NCBI GenBank assembly: GCA_031375105.1
Contig: JANMHJ010000012.1
Location: forward strand, 1-52,504
Source: JANMDU01 sp031375105
GTDB taxonomy: Bacteria > Pseudomonadota > Gammaproteobacteria > Burkholderiales > Burkholderiaceae_C
Direction: 5' to 3'
Length of the DNA: 52,504 nt
The translations under genes and the position numbers were made by a program. Position 1 is the stretch's first letter; each line of letters opens with the position of its first letter. Below are positions 38,050 through 46,454 of this stretch, in pieces. The notes beneath the pieces were generated by a model. It ran no database searches and was not told the DNA's origin. It saw nothing but the letters and a program-made list of their open reading frames with translations.

Positions 38050-39677
38050 GGCTTGTCGCGCTCGTTTTGCAGCTCTTTGACCATGGCTTGCACGGCGCGG
38101 GTGCGGGTGTCAATGATGCTGGCATCGATGTGATGGGCACCGTTGACGCGCGCCCATTCCTGTGCGGCTTTGAGGCGATCAAACGCTGCACCGTAGTCGA
38201 GCAAGGCAACGCGTGCCTCAGCTTGTGCGCGAAGACTACGGAGCGTTTGGCCTTGGGCTTCATGCAGGCTGGCTAAGGCTTGCCAAGCGGGCGCATCAGT
38301 GGGCTGATTGGCCAGCCAAATTTGCAGCGCGTCGGTGGCGGCAGCAAGGTCTAAATCGGGCAGGTGTGCTGTCACGCCGGTGCGCGCTAGCTGTGCCCAA
38401 GCGAGCAGGGTGGGGCGAGAGCTTTTCTGGCTGGCTGAGCTGCGCAACTGGATGAGCGCGGCTTGCGCGGCGGCATTCATCTCTGGAGAAGGTGTAGCCA
38501 AGGCGATGTCAATCACTATTAATTCAATAGCACTCCGCGCCGATTCCATAACGGCTACTGGCTCAAAAGGCATCAAAACCAGCAGTTCACGCGCGGCCTG
38601 AGCATAGCGCAGCGTGGCGGCTGCATTGCGCTGGCGGCTGCTGGCCACTGCGCCGCCATAGAGCTGGGCGAGTTGGCGAATTTTTTGCGGGGCGCTCGCG
38701 CTGGCGCTCAAAGGGTTGCGCAGCGCGAGGGCAGCTTGCGTGAGCTCGGCGCGAAGATTGTCCACGCTGCTGTCGGAGAGCAAGCGCGCGCGCGTGGCGA
38801 TCAGGGCATGCTCGGCTTGAAGGCCGAGTGTGGCATTGCTGGGCTGGGCTTGGGGCAGCAGTTGCAGGCGCGATTGCATGTCGCCCAAGCGCTCGGTGGT
38901 GAGCGGATGGCTGCGCAGATAGGGGAAGCTGCCGTTGTCGTTGATGCGGTTGGCGTTTTGCAGCTTGTCAAACATGCCGGTGAAGCCGCGCACATCCATG
39001 CCGGCTTCTTGCAAAATCGCAAAGCCAATGCGGTCTGCCTCGCGCTCCATATCGCGCGAGAAATTGAGCTGGGCTTGCGCGCTGACGGCTTGTGAGCCCG
39101 CGAGCACGGCGCTGGCGGCTTGCGGGTTTTTGCTGGCGGCCAGGCTGCCCAGAATCATCGCCCCGAGCAGCCAAGGCGCTTGGCTGTTTTGTTTGCCGAT
39201 TTGACGGGCGATGTGGCGCTGGCTCACATGCGTGAGCTCATGTGCGAGCACACTGGCCAGCTCATCGCGTGTGCTGACCACACCCAGCAAGCCCAGATGC
39301 AAGCCAAAATAACCGCCGGGTAAGGCGAAGGCGTTGATGCTGCGGTCTTTACCGATCATCATTTCCCAAGCAAGCTGCTCTTGCTCGGGCGCGATGTCGC
39401 CGCGCTTCTTGGCTGCGGCTAAAAGCGGCTGCCAGATGCGCTGGACATAGGCGGTGATGATGGGATCGTCGATGTAATCTGGATCACGATAAATCTCGCG
39501 GGCAATGCGTTTGCCCAGCTGTTTTTCAGCAGCCACGCTCATCTCTTCGCCGTCGCCCAACTGAGGCAGGCCATCTGCGGCGTAGCCAATCGGTTGCACA
39601 GTGATGATGCAAGTTGCTATTAAAAAAGTAGCATACTTTGCAGATTTTATAAGGGTAAGAGGCCGAAAATGCTTCAA
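38046..39677 (-). CDS. M48-family periplasmic metalloprotease (BepA-like) with TPR region
   Basis: The 543-residue protein has a signal peptide, then LGDGEEMSVAAEKQLGKRIA and the zinc motif HELTH at residues 146-150 in VLAHELTHVSQRH, then a long TPR-like helical tail. BepA-type enzymes survey outer-membrane protein assembly. The start is TTG at 39677; no ATG exists upstream in frame. Residues 1-22 are encoded by a copy of repeat M (39613-39679), and residues about 367-388 (SARSAIELIVIDI) by another (38514-38577). The gene follows the TfpX/TfpZ gene after 34 bp. Confidence 0.92.
   Translation of the reverse strand: MKHFRPLTLIKSAKYATFLIATCIITVQPIGYAADGLPQLGDGEEMSVAAEKQLGKRIAREIYRDPDYIDDPIITAYVQRIWQPLLAAAKKRGDIAPEQEQLAWEMMIGKDRSINAFALPGGYFGLHLGLLGVVSTRDELASVLAHELTHVSQRHIARQIGKQNSQAPWLLGAMILGSLAASKNPQAASAVLAGSQAVSAQAQLNFSRDMEREADRIGFAILQEAGMDVRGFTGMFDKLQNANRINDNGSFPYLRSHPLTTERLGDMQSRLQLLPQAQPSNATLGLQAEHALIATRARLLSDSSVDNLRAELTQAALALRNPLSASASAPQKIRQLAQLYGGAVASSRQRNAAATLRYAQAARELLVLMPFEPVAVMESARSAIELIVIDIALATPSPEMNAAAQAALIQLRSSASQKSSRPTLLAWAQLARTGVTAHLPDLDLAAATDALQIWLANQPTDAPAWQALASLHEAQGQTLRSLRAQAEARVALLDYGAAFDRLKAAQEWARVNGAHHIDASIIDTRTRAVQAMVKELQNERDKP
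38514..38577 (-). repeat. Repeat M copy 11, in frame inside the M48 protease gene
   Basis: CACTATTAATTCAATAGCA then CCGATTCCATAACGGCTACT then GGCATCAAA. The reading frame on the minus strand stays open across it. Confidence 0.88.
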
Positions 39678-39679
39678 AA
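39613..39679 (-). repeat. Repeat M copy 12, supplies the M48 protease start and signal region
   Basis: GTTGCTATTAAAAAAGTAGC then CAGATTTTATAAGGGTAAGA and GGCCGAAAATGCTTCAAAA. On the minus strand it contains the TTG start and the first hydrophobic codons of the gene. Confidence 0.85.
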
Positions 39680-39711
39680 CTTGGGCTTTCAGTGCTTTCT
39701 GAATTCAGTAC

Positions 39712-40485
39712 TCAGAACGAATCAATCGGCAGAAAGGCCAGCGGCTGCGCGGTTTGCGCATCGACCAGCACGGTCCAGAAAGCTTTGCGCGCCACCATCG
39801 GCACCCACAGCAATTGCGCATCTGCGCGACCCGCGCTACGCACGGCTTCATCGATCAGGGCGGCTTGGGGTGTGAAGCGTTTGCGCAGGTCTTGCATCGG
39901 TTTGCCAGTTTTTAAGACCTCTGCTTTGCTGGCTTCGTAAGGCTGCCAATACTGGGCTTGCAGGCCGAGATGAATGCCATTCAGCGCGATCATGGTGGCC
40001 TCCATTTTTTCGTTGCCAATGAGAGGGCGCAGGCCAATGGGCGTGGGGCCAATCCAAGACAAGCTGCGCATCGCAGCTGGGGCTTTGGCCAGTTGAGAGT
40101 CATCCATTTCAATCGCATGAATCGGGCGAAAACGATCGTATTCAAACACCAGATGCACGGGCCGCGCGACAGCCACCGTCCACAGCCCATAGACCAGTGC
40201 CGCCAGTTGCAGCACCACGATCACGGCCAGATCGCGTTGCAGGCTCTTCCAAGCCTTCTTGTGGTTAAAAATGGCAAAAGTGAGCAAGGGGCCGAGCACC
40301 ACATCCACCGCGACAACCAAGAAAAACAGCTCGCGCCCACCCGATATTTCGCTGTAGGGATAGGGATACCAAACAAAAAACACCAAAGCTGCCGCCAAAG
40401 CGGCCACTGCCAAGCTGAGTCCTAAGTGCGCTGCTGCTGCTAGGGCGCGGTCTTTCCAAGGATGTCCGGTATTGAAGGGTGTCAT
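39712..40485 (-). CDS. TfpX/TfpZ-family type IV pilin accessory protein
   Basis: The 257-residue membrane protein has a first part with several helices (LAAAAHLGLSLAVAALAAAL) and the conserved WYPYPYSEISGGRELFFLVV and LGPLLTFAIFNHKKAWKSL regions of the family, then a long soluble domain. TfpX/TfpZ proteins help control assembly of pilins in Pseudomonas and relatives. No pilin gene is adjacent. ATG 40485 is chosen. It is divergent from moaC with only about 40 bp between. Confidence 0.87.
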   Translation of the reverse strand: MTPFNTGHPWKDRALAAAAHLGLSLAVAALAAALVFFVWYPYPYSEISGGRELFFLVVAVDVVLGPLLTFAIFNHKKAWKSLQRDLAVIVVLQLAALVYGLWTVAVARPVHLVFEYDRFRPIHAIEMDDSQLAKAPAAMRSLSWIGPTPIGLRPLIGNEKMEATMIALNGIHLGLQAQYWQPYEASKAEVLKTGKPMQDLRKRFTPQAALIDEAVRSAGRADAQLLWVPMVARKAFWTVLVDAQTAQPLAFLPIDSF

Positions 40486-40524
40486 GATCGTATGATGCAA
40501 GAAGTTTTTGAAGGTTTCGTAAAG

Positions 40525-41037
40525 ATGAGTGACACGATATCACCCGGCGCGACATCCGGCAGCGGATTAACGCATTTTGACAAAAATGGCCAGGCCCATA
40601 TGGTCGATGTAGGCGGCAAAGCTGCCACGCATCGCATTGCCGTGGTGCAAGGCCGCATTGACATGCTGCCCGCCACGCTGGCCTTGATCGCTTCGGGCAG
40701 CGCCAAAAAGGGCGATGTCTTGGGCATTGCGCGGATTGCAGGCATCCAAGCGGCGAAGAAAACGAGTGATTTGATCCCGCTGTGCCATCCACTGGCGATC
40801 ACGCGGGTGTCGGTGGATTTTGAATTGGGCGATGAGGCCGACCCGCATGTGGCTTGCACCTGTGTGGTGGAAACGGTGGGGCCCACAGGTGTGGAGATGG
40901 AAGCTCTGACGGCCTGCTCGGTGGCGCTGCTGACGATTTATGACATGTGCAAGGCGGTGGATCGGGGGATGGTGTTGCGTTCGGTGGCTTTGCTTGAGAA
41001 GCATGGCGGCAAATCAGGTAGCTTTGTCGCTTCTTGA
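40525..41037 (+). CDS. moaC: Cyclic pyranopterin monophosphate synthase MoaC
   Basis: This 170-residue enzyme makes cPMP in molybdenum cofactor synthesis. HFDKNGQAHMVDVGGKAATH, IPLCHPLAITRVSVDFEL and VGPTGVEMEALTACSVALLT are the hallmark motifs; the catalytic K and H residues lie in MCKAVDRGM and LIPLCHP. The ATG at 40525 gives the normal length; the longer frame is spurious. It stands alone, with no other moa gene in the window. Repeat M copy 13 follows the stop. Confidence 0.96.
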   Translation: MSDTISPGATSGSGLTHFDKNGQAHMVDVGGKAATHRIAVVQGRIDMLPATLALIASGSAKKGDVLGIARIAGIQAAKKTSDLIPLCHPLAITRVSVDFELGDEADPHVACTCVVETVGPTGVEMEALTACSVALLTIYDMCKAVDRGMVLRSVALLEKHGGKSGSFVAS

Positions 41038-41040
41038 TGA

Positions 41041-41097
41041 GAAAATAACCCGCAACCCGTTATAAAACATGCGCAGAGCGCTATGAATTCAGTAGCA
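41041..41097 (+). repeat. Repeat M copy 13, between moaC and the oxygenase gene
   Basis: CCGCAACCCGTTATAAAACA and GCTATGAATTCAGTAGCAT are clear. It separates two convergent genes. Confidence 0.88.
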
Positions 41098-41098
41098 T

Positions 41099-41947
41099 TT
41101 AACCCTTGCGCCGCAGCTCCTGCATACGCTCTTCAAAATAGCTGCCGACGGTGTAGCGATCTGACAATTTGATCTCTCGGCGTGGGTGCAAAAACAATGG
41201 CAATGACACACGGCTCTTCTTCGCGCCTTCGCCGATGGGGTTGAGCACGCGATGCTGCGTGCTCGGGTAATAGCCGCCGCTGGCTTCTTCCAGCATGTCG
41301 CCGATGTTGACGATCAGCAGGCCGAAATCGCAGGGCACGTCGATCCACATGCCGTTTTTGCCCATCACTTGCAGGCCCGGCTCGGTGGCGGCGGGCAGGA
41401 TGGTGAGTAGATTGATATCAGTGTGGGCGGCAGCGCGGATTGAGCCACTCTCTTGCGCGCCTGTGAGCGGTGGGTAGTGCAAGACGCGCAGCAGTGTCTC
41501 TTCGCAATTGTCAATCATGCCGGAGAGGGGCATGCTGTACTTCGCACGGACATCTGACGGGGAATTGTCTTCTACCCATTTGAGCAGCGTAGCGGCTAAA
41601 TCTTTGCCTTGGGCGTAGTAGCGATTGGCGGCATCGCTGACTTCGCTCGGGTAGCGTCCCCAAGGAAAGAGATGGAAGAATTCTTTGAAATCACGGATGT
41701 CATTGCCCTTGGCAGTTTCGCTGACAGCGGTGGAGAAATGGCCATCGAGCTTGACGGGATCCCAAGCGTAGTTTTTGCTCGCGCCGGATTGGAAGAAGGC
41801 GAGCCATTCGTCATAAATGCCATGCACCCGTTCGCTGGAGAGGGGATGGTTTTTTAAGACACCGAAACCCGTGCGGTGCAGGCTCTCGCAAAAGTCGCGA
41901 GGGGCGTTGAGTGAGGTGAAATCTACAACAGGTAAAACGGGATTCAT
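41099..41947 (-). CDS. 2-oxoglutarate/Fe(II)-dependent oxygenase (isopenicillin N synthase family)
   Basis: The 282-residue protein has the IPNS-like N-domain (VVDFTSLNAPRDFCESLHRT), and the Fe ligands in AAHTDINLLTILPAATEPGL (HxD) and STQHRVLNPIGEGAKKSRVS (second H with the 2-oxoglutarate arginine). The substrate cannot be told from sequence. ATG 41947 overlaps the nucleoside hydrolase stop as ATGA, so it should act in the same nucleoside pathway. It could oxidise a nucleobase or a sugar, but this is inference. Confidence 0.9.
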   Translation of the reverse strand: MNPVLPVVDFTSLNAPRDFCESLHRTGFGVLKNHPLSSERVHGIYDEWLAFFQSGASKNYAWDPVKLDGHFSTAVSETAKGNDIRDFKEFFHLFPWGRYPSEVSDAANRYYAQGKDLAATLLKWVEDNSPSDVRAKYSMPLSGMIDNCEETLLRVLHYPPLTGAQESGSIRAAAHTDINLLTILPAATEPGLQVMGKNGMWIDVPCDFGLLIVNIGDMLEEASGGYYPSTQHRVLNPIGEGAKKSRVSLPLFLHPRREIKLSDRYTVGSYFEERMQELRRKG

Positions 41948-42942
41948 GGCCACAACCACTTGGCGGCTAAGGTGTCTTCAAATACTTTGAGCACCGATGG
42001 TACATCGACCTGCATGGCTGCTTTGGACAGAGGAATTTCTGCGCCAAAACCTGCTTGTGGAAAACCTATCTCCAGCCGATCATGCAAGATCGTCTGCCCC
42101 TGCGCAATGCCCTCGCTCACGCAGCGCAAACGACCTGTGGCGAAGCTGAAAAGTTCCGGATGCAAGAGCGCGATGAAGGCGAGCACATCGTGGCCAAAGC
42201 AGCCGGGATTGTTTTTGAGATCAGGGTAGCGCGTGGCGTAAAACTGGCCATAAAAGCGCACGGCATGCAAGAGCGTGTCAAAAAGCGGGTGGCGATGTTG
42301 TGCGGCGAGTTTTTCAAATGTTGCCACGGAAATGACCACTTTGTAAGTCACATCCAAGCCGATCATCGTGAGGTCAAAACCGGCGGTGAATACGGCGTCT
42401 GCTGCATGCGGATCGTTCCAGATGTTGGCTTCAGCGACGGGCGAAACATTGCCAGCCTCTTTCACCGCGCCACCCATGAGCACGATGCGCTTGATCAGTT
42501 GGGGCAACTTGGGGTCTAAGGCCAAAGCCGCTGCGATATTGGTGAGCGGCCCCACGGGTACGAGCGTGATCTGGCCAGGATGTGCGCGTGCCATATCGAC
42601 GATAAATTGCGCTGCGCTTCGAGCATCTGGCTTCATGCCGTTAGGCGCTTGGCGCGAAGGCAAATTGCCCAAACCATCTGCGCCGTGAATGTAATCGGGC
42701 GGGTCTTCGGCATGTTTGACGAGCGGCTTGGCTGCGCCTTGCGCGACTGGGATCTTGCGGCCTGCCAACTGCGTGAGATACAACGCGTTGGTGGTGGCCT
42801 GCAACGCGGTGACGTTGCCAAACTCGGTGGTGATACCCACCAGTTCAATGCGCGGATGCGCCATTGCAAAGCACAAGGCCATGGCATCGTCCACGCCGGG
42901 GTCGGTGTCGAAAATAACGCGGTGAGGTGAAGAGTCAGTCAT
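41944..42942 (-). CDS. Inosine/uridine-preferring nucleoside hydrolase
   Basis: The 332-residue enzyme cleaves the N-glycosidic bond of ribonucleosides. The calcium motif VIFDTDPGVDDAMAL lies at the N-terminus, VPVGPLTNIAAALALDP and MGGAVKEAGNVSPVAEANIW follow, and the second half has PGCFGHDVLAFIALLHPE. It follows ribokinase in the operon and overlaps the oxygenase gene. Ribokinase upstream would then phosphorylate the released ribose. Confidence 0.95.
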   Translation of the reverse strand: MTDSSPHRVIFDTDPGVDDAMALCFAMAHPRIELVGITTEFGNVTALQATTNALYLTQLAGRKIPVAQGAAKPLVKHAEDPPDYIHGADGLGNLPSRQAPNGMKPDARSAAQFIVDMARAHPGQITLVPVGPLTNIAAALALDPKLPQLIKRIVLMGGAVKEAGNVSPVAEANIWNDPHAADAVFTAGFDLTMIGLDVTYKVVISVATFEKLAAQHRHPLFDTLLHAVRFYGQFYATRYPDLKNNPGCFGHDVLAFIALLHPELFSFATGRLRCVSEGIAQGQTILHDRLEIGFPQAGFGAEIPLSKAAMQVDVPSVLKVFEDTLAAKWLWP

Positions 42943-42970
42943 GGGTTTGTCAAACAGTTACCGCAAGAGA

Positions 42971-43861
42971 TCAGGCCGCGTTCTTCATGAACCGAAGCAC
43001 CTCCTCACGACTTGGAATACTACTCTGTGCACCTAGCTTTGTGCAAGCCAAAGCCGAGGCCGCGCTGGCTTCCTGCAAGCTCTGTTGTATGGGCACACCG
43101 CGTGAGAGAGCGGCCAGCAGAGCGCCGCAAAACGTGTCGCCTGCTGCGGTGGTGTCCACCACCTCAATGTTGTAGGCCTTTTGTTGTATGTAGTGGCCAT
43201 GATGTAGCGCCATACAGCCTTGTGCGCCCAAGGTAACGATCACTTCATGCAGGCGATGTTGTTTAGACAGGCGCTGTAATTGTGCCAACACATCGCCTTC
43301 TGTGCCCGCCAAAGTGGCCAGCTCGCCTTCGTTGACGATGAGCATGTCCACACAGCGCAGCAGCGCATGGGGCAAAGCGCGTGCTGGCGCGGCATTGAGC
43401 ACCACCTTTGCGCTTTGTGCACGCGCCGCTTGCGCGAAAGCCAGCACGGTTTCTACTGGCGTTTCCAGCTGCATCAACAGATGAGAAATATGCAGATGGG
43501 CAGGCCAATGCGCAGGCTGCAAATCATCGTTCGCACCAGGCGCCACGGTGATTGCGTTTTCGCCTTCATCGCTCACGCAGATAAAGGCTGTGCCAGTAGG
43601 CAGCGGGCTGCGCACGGTATGCAATTGCACATGCGCCTCGGCCAAGGAAGCCAGTAAAGGCTTGGCAAAATCATCTTCGCCCAGCGCACACAGCATCGCC
43701 GTGGGTGCGCCGCCCGCGCGTGCACAAGCCACCGCCTGATTCGCGCCTTTGCCGCCGGGAAAGGTTTGAAAATCACGCCCGAGCACGGTCTCACCCGGCG
43801 CAGGAATATGCCCTGCACGAACCACGAAATCAAGATTGGCAGAGCCTGCAACGAGGATCAT
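42971..43861 (-). CDS. rbsK: Ribokinase
   Basis: The 296-residue PfkB-family kinase phosphorylates ribose. Motifs in order: VAGSANLDFVVRAGHIPAPG, GGKGANQAVACARAGG near residue 38 (substrate loop), and the ATP anion hole VDTTAAGDTFCGALLAALSR near 240. The ATG at 43861 is preferred. It leads the rbsK-nucleoside hydrolase-oxygenase operon. Repeat M copy 14 lies immediately upstream, between it and the zeta-toxin gene, in the region where its promoter should be. Confidence 0.95.
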   Translation of the reverse strand: MILVAGSANLDFVVRAGHIPAPGETVLGRDFQTFPGGKGANQAVACARAGGAPTAMLCALGEDDFAKPLLASLAEAHVQLHTVRSPLPTGTAFICVSDEGENAITVAPGANDDLQPAHWPAHLHISHLLMQLETPVETVLAFAQAARAQSAKVVLNAAPARALPHALLRCVDMLIVNEGELATLAGTEGDVLAQLQRLSKQHRLHEVIVTLGAQGCMALHHGHYIQQKAYNIEVVDTTAAGDTFCGALLAALSRGVPIQQSLQEASAASALACTKLGAQSSIPSREEVLRFMKNAA

Positions 43862-43867
43862 GATGTA

Positions 43868-43929
43868 TCCAGTCAAATCGGCATGTAGCCGTTATATTAT
43901 CTGCGTAGTATGCTATGTATTTAATAGCA
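43868..43929 (+). repeat. Repeat M copy 14, upstream of rbsK
   Basis: AATCGGCATGTAGCCGTTAT and GCTATGTATTTAATAGCAT are clear. It fills the 77-bp gap between the zeta-toxin stop and the rbsK start. Confidence 0.88.
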
Positions 43930-43938
43930 TTTCATAGG

Positions 43939-44544
43939 TCAGATGCCGAGCACCAGTTGCGCCCATTTTGGCAGAGGTTGGTGCAAGATGCGAGTCACTT
44001 CGCCTCTGCAAACGGCCACGCGGCTTGGCGCTGTGAAACTACTGCTCACTTCGCCCGGGTTGTCATACAGCATCGCCATATTGGCGCGGCGTACGGCTTG
44101 GCGCAGATTCGTGAGCGTACGCGGATAGCGTTCCAAAATCCGCTGCTCGGGCACATCATGCCCACCCTCGCTCACCCGCTGGCGCACGCGTGCGAGCAGG
44201 CGTTCTGGGTTGTCCATGCAAACGACGAGCAGCACTACAGTAAAGCCCGCAGCCTGCGCTTCTTCAATCAGAGTAATTTTGGAAGGATGCGAGAAAACTG
44301 TTTCGCTTACAAAACTCTGGCCTGCGGCAATCAAGGTGGCGCGCCGCGCATCTGCCCAATCACGCGCGGCTTCTGAGCGTTTTTGTAGATCAGGGATGTG
44401 TTGTAGATGATCGCGCTCATGCAAATCGGCGTTCACGAATTCTGCTTCTTGCGGAATCAGCCCATCCAAAACGGCTGCGCGATACAGGCTCGATTTACCT
44501 GCACCATTGGGCCCGGCCAGCAAATAAAAAACGCGGCCAGCCAT
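43939..44544 (-). CDS. Zeta-toxin-like kinase
   Basis: The 201-residue P-loop protein has Walker A LAGPNGAGKSSLYRA at residues 9-23 and a zeta-type substrate region EAEFVNADLHERDHL, then FVSETVFSHPSK. Zeta toxins phosphorylate UDP-GlcNAc and block cell-wall synthesis; related bacterial kinases have other roles. ATG 44544 shares its A with the antitoxin's TGA stop. The ParD-like antitoxin upstream makes a toxin-antitoxin unit likely. Confidence 0.86.
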   Translation of the reverse strand: MAGRVFYLLAGPNGAGKSSLYRAAVLDGLIPQEAEFVNADLHERDHLQHIPDLQKRSEAARDWADARRATLIAAGQSFVSETVFSHPSKITLIEEAQAAGFTVVLLVVCMDNPERLLARVRQRVSEGGHDVPEQRILERYPRTLTNLRQAVRRANMAMLYDNPGEVSSSFTAPSRVAVCRGEVTRILHQPLPKWAQLVLGI

Positions 44545-44903
44545 CAAGCGGCCAAGCGATAAGACCCTTGCGCGGCTTGCTGGCGATTGCCAGTCACCAC
44601 CTCACGCATGCGCGTTACCAAACTGCCGCTGCTCTCGGCTTGTGCAAATCGCGCCTCCATGTCGTCAAGCAAGGCATCTGCTGGTGCCGCTGCCGCCTTC
44701 TGAGTCAAAGCCTGCGCCGCCTCACGCGCCGTGAGCCCGCCGTCTTCTACGGCCTTGCCCAACATCGCCCAATACTCAATCTGCCCCGCTGTGGAGCGGC
44801 GCATTGCAATCGCGGTTTGGCGTGCTTCAATCACCAAAGCGCTGGGCAGTTTGACGGAATTGAAGGCAGCGGTTGCAGTGCTTGAGGCGCTTGCAGCGGG
44901 CAT
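44544..44903 (-). CDS. ParD-like antitoxin
   Basis: The 119-residue protein has FNSVKLPSALVIEARQTAIA and MRRSTAGQIEYWAMLGKAVE, the pattern of ParD-like (ribbon-helix-helix-containing) antitoxins, and a helical C-terminal half rich in alanine and glutamate. It is coupled to the zeta-like kinase. It probably represses its own promoter, which would lie within the gap shared with the divergent amt gene. Confidence 0.84.
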   Translation of the reverse strand: MPAASASSTATAAFNSVKLPSALVIEARQTAIAMRRSTAGQIEYWAMLGKAVEDGGLTAREAAQALTQKAAAAPADALLDDMEARFAQAESSGSLVTRMREVVTGNRQQAAQGSYRLAA

Positions 44904-44945
44904 GGTGAACTCCTGATTTGGTGCGACAGATGAAGTTTAGCTGAA

Positions 44946-44964
44946 AGTGGCAATTTGCGCCACT
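44946..44964. promoter_or_regulatory. Inverted repeat AGTGGC...GCCACT, candidate NtrC-type site
   Basis: Six-base perfect arms with a 7-bp spacer. It lies about 85 bp upstream of the sigma-54 promoter of amt, where an enhancer site would be expected. It may instead be the antitoxin's operator. Confidence 0.4.
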
Positions 44965-45030
44965 CTTTCTAATTTCAAGAAAATTTGAATAAAAATGACT
45001 TTTAGAGTCAATAAGATCAACGATCTATTT

Positions 45031-45046
45031 TGGCGCATTTCTTGCT
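45031..45046 (+). promoter_or_regulatory. Sigma-54 promoter of amt
   Basis: TGGCGCATTTCTTGCT has TGGC and TTGCT separated so that GG and GC are 10 nt apart, matching the -24/-12 pattern. It lies 92 bp upstream of the amt ATG. Nitrogen-starvation control by NtrC is expected for an ammonium transporter. Confidence 0.85.
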
Positions 45047-45137
45047 TATTTCGAGTGCATTTTTCCAAAATCAAAGAATAAAACACATTAATAGTGCTTT
45101 ATTTGGTTCAAAACAGTTCATATTTAAAGAGACTCAA

Positions 45138-46352
45138 ATGGAAGCACTCAAACAGGGCGCATCGCAAGGCGCTGACACGTTATTCATCTTGCTCGGTGCG
45201 ATCATGGTTTTAGCCATGCATGCAGGCTTTGCGTTTTTGGAATTGGGCACAGTCCGCCGCAAAAACCAAGTCAATGCGCTCGTCAAAATCTTGGTGGATT
45301 TTTCCATGTCCACCGTGGTGTATTTCCTCGTCGGCTACAGCGTGGCCTATGGCACTAGCTTTTTCGTAGGCGCAGAAACGCTCGCTCTGAAGAATGGCTA
45401 TGACTTGGTGAAATTCTTCTTCCTGCTGACGTTTGCCGCCGCCATCCCTGCCATCATCTCTGGCGGTATTGCCGAGCGCGCTAAATTTTGGCCACAACTG
45501 ATTGCCACCGCCATCATCGTCGGTTTCGTGTATCCCTTCTTTGAGGGAATTGTGTGGAACGGTGCTTTCGGCATTCAAGATTGGATCAAAGCCACCACCG
45601 GCGAGAATTTCCGTGATTTCGCGGGCAGCATCGTGGTGCATGCCGTGGGTGGCTGGATTGCCTTGCCCGCCGTGATTTTGCTCGGCGCGCGCAGCAACCG
45701 TTACCGCAAAGACGGCTCACTCTCTGCGCATCCGCCCTCTTCCATTCCCTTCCTCGCCCTCGGCGCTTGGATTCTCTGCGTCGGCTGGTTTGGCTTCAAC
45801 GTGATGAGTGCGCAAACGCTCGACAAAATCTCTGGCCTTGTGGCCGTCAACTCCCTCATGGCCATGGTCGGCGGCACGCTCGCGGCCTTAGCCTTGGGTA
45901 AAAACGATCCTGGCTTCGTCCACAACGGCCCACTCGCAGGCCTCGTGGCCGTGTGCGCTGGCTCAGACATCATGCATCCGCTCGGCGCACTCGCCGTGGG
46001 CGCGATCGCAGGCGCGATCTTCGTTGTCATGTTCACCCTCACACAAAACAAATGGAAGATCGACGACGTGCTCGGCGTCTGGCCACTACACGGCCTCTGC
46101 GGCACATGGGGCGGGATCGCAGCAGGCATCTTCGGCAGCAAAGCGCTTGGCGGCTTAGGGGGCGTGAGCTTTTCAGCGCAACTCATTGGCACCGCCATGG
46201 GCGTGGCTTGGGCGCTCATCGGTGGCTTCGTCGTCTATTACGCGCTCAAAATCACCATGGGCTTGCGCATGACGCAAGAAGAAGAATTTGAAGGCGCAGA
46301 TCTGTCCATCCACAAAATCGGTTCCTCGCCAGAGCGGGAAGTGAACTGGTGA
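45138..46352 (+). CDS. amt: Ammonium transporter Amt
   Basis: The 404-residue membrane protein has eleven predicted helices and conserved regions MVLAMHAGFAFLELGTVRRK, DFAGSIVVHAVGGWIALPA and HGLCGTWGGIAAGIFGSKAL with the twin pore histidines' context. It imports ammonium in the Amt/Rh manner. ATG 45138 follows AAAGAGAC; the longer frame is not credible. A sigma-54 promoter lies upstream. There is no adjacent glnK, which is commonly linked to amt. Confidence 0.96.
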   Translation: MEALKQGASQGADTLFILLGAIMVLAMHAGFAFLELGTVRRKNQVNALVKILVDFSMSTVVYFLVGYSVAYGTSFFVGAETLALKNGYDLVKFFFLLTFAAAIPAIISGGIAERAKFWPQLIATAIIVGFVYPFFEGIVWNGAFGIQDWIKATTGENFRDFAGSIVVHAVGGWIALPAVILLGARSNRYRKDGSLSAHPPSSIPFLALGAWILCVGWFGFNVMSAQTLDKISGLVAVNSLMAMVGGTLAALALGKNDPGFVHNGPLAGLVAVCAGSDIMHPLGALAVGAIAGAIFVVMFTLTQNKWKIDDVLGVWPLHGLCGTWGGIAAGIFGSKALGGLGGVSFSAQLIGTAMGVAWALIGGFVVYYALKITMGLRMTQEEEFEGADLSIHKIGSSPEREVNW

Positions 46353-46363
46353 ATTGAAACAGA

Positions 46364-46431
46364 TCGCTATTGAAAAGATAGCACTACGCGCACAATATAT
46401 AACGGGTAGAGGCTGATTTGGTTTGAAAAAT
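46364..46431 (-). repeat. Repeat M copy 15, after amt
   Basis: TCGCTATTGAAAAGATAGCA, CAATATATAACGGGTAGAGG and GATTTGGTTTGAAAAAT. It is inverted relative to copy 16, 24 bp away, so the two could form a large hairpin in the amt 3' region. Confidence 0.9.
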
Positions 46432-46454
46432 ACGGCATCTCTGTCAGGCGCAGA

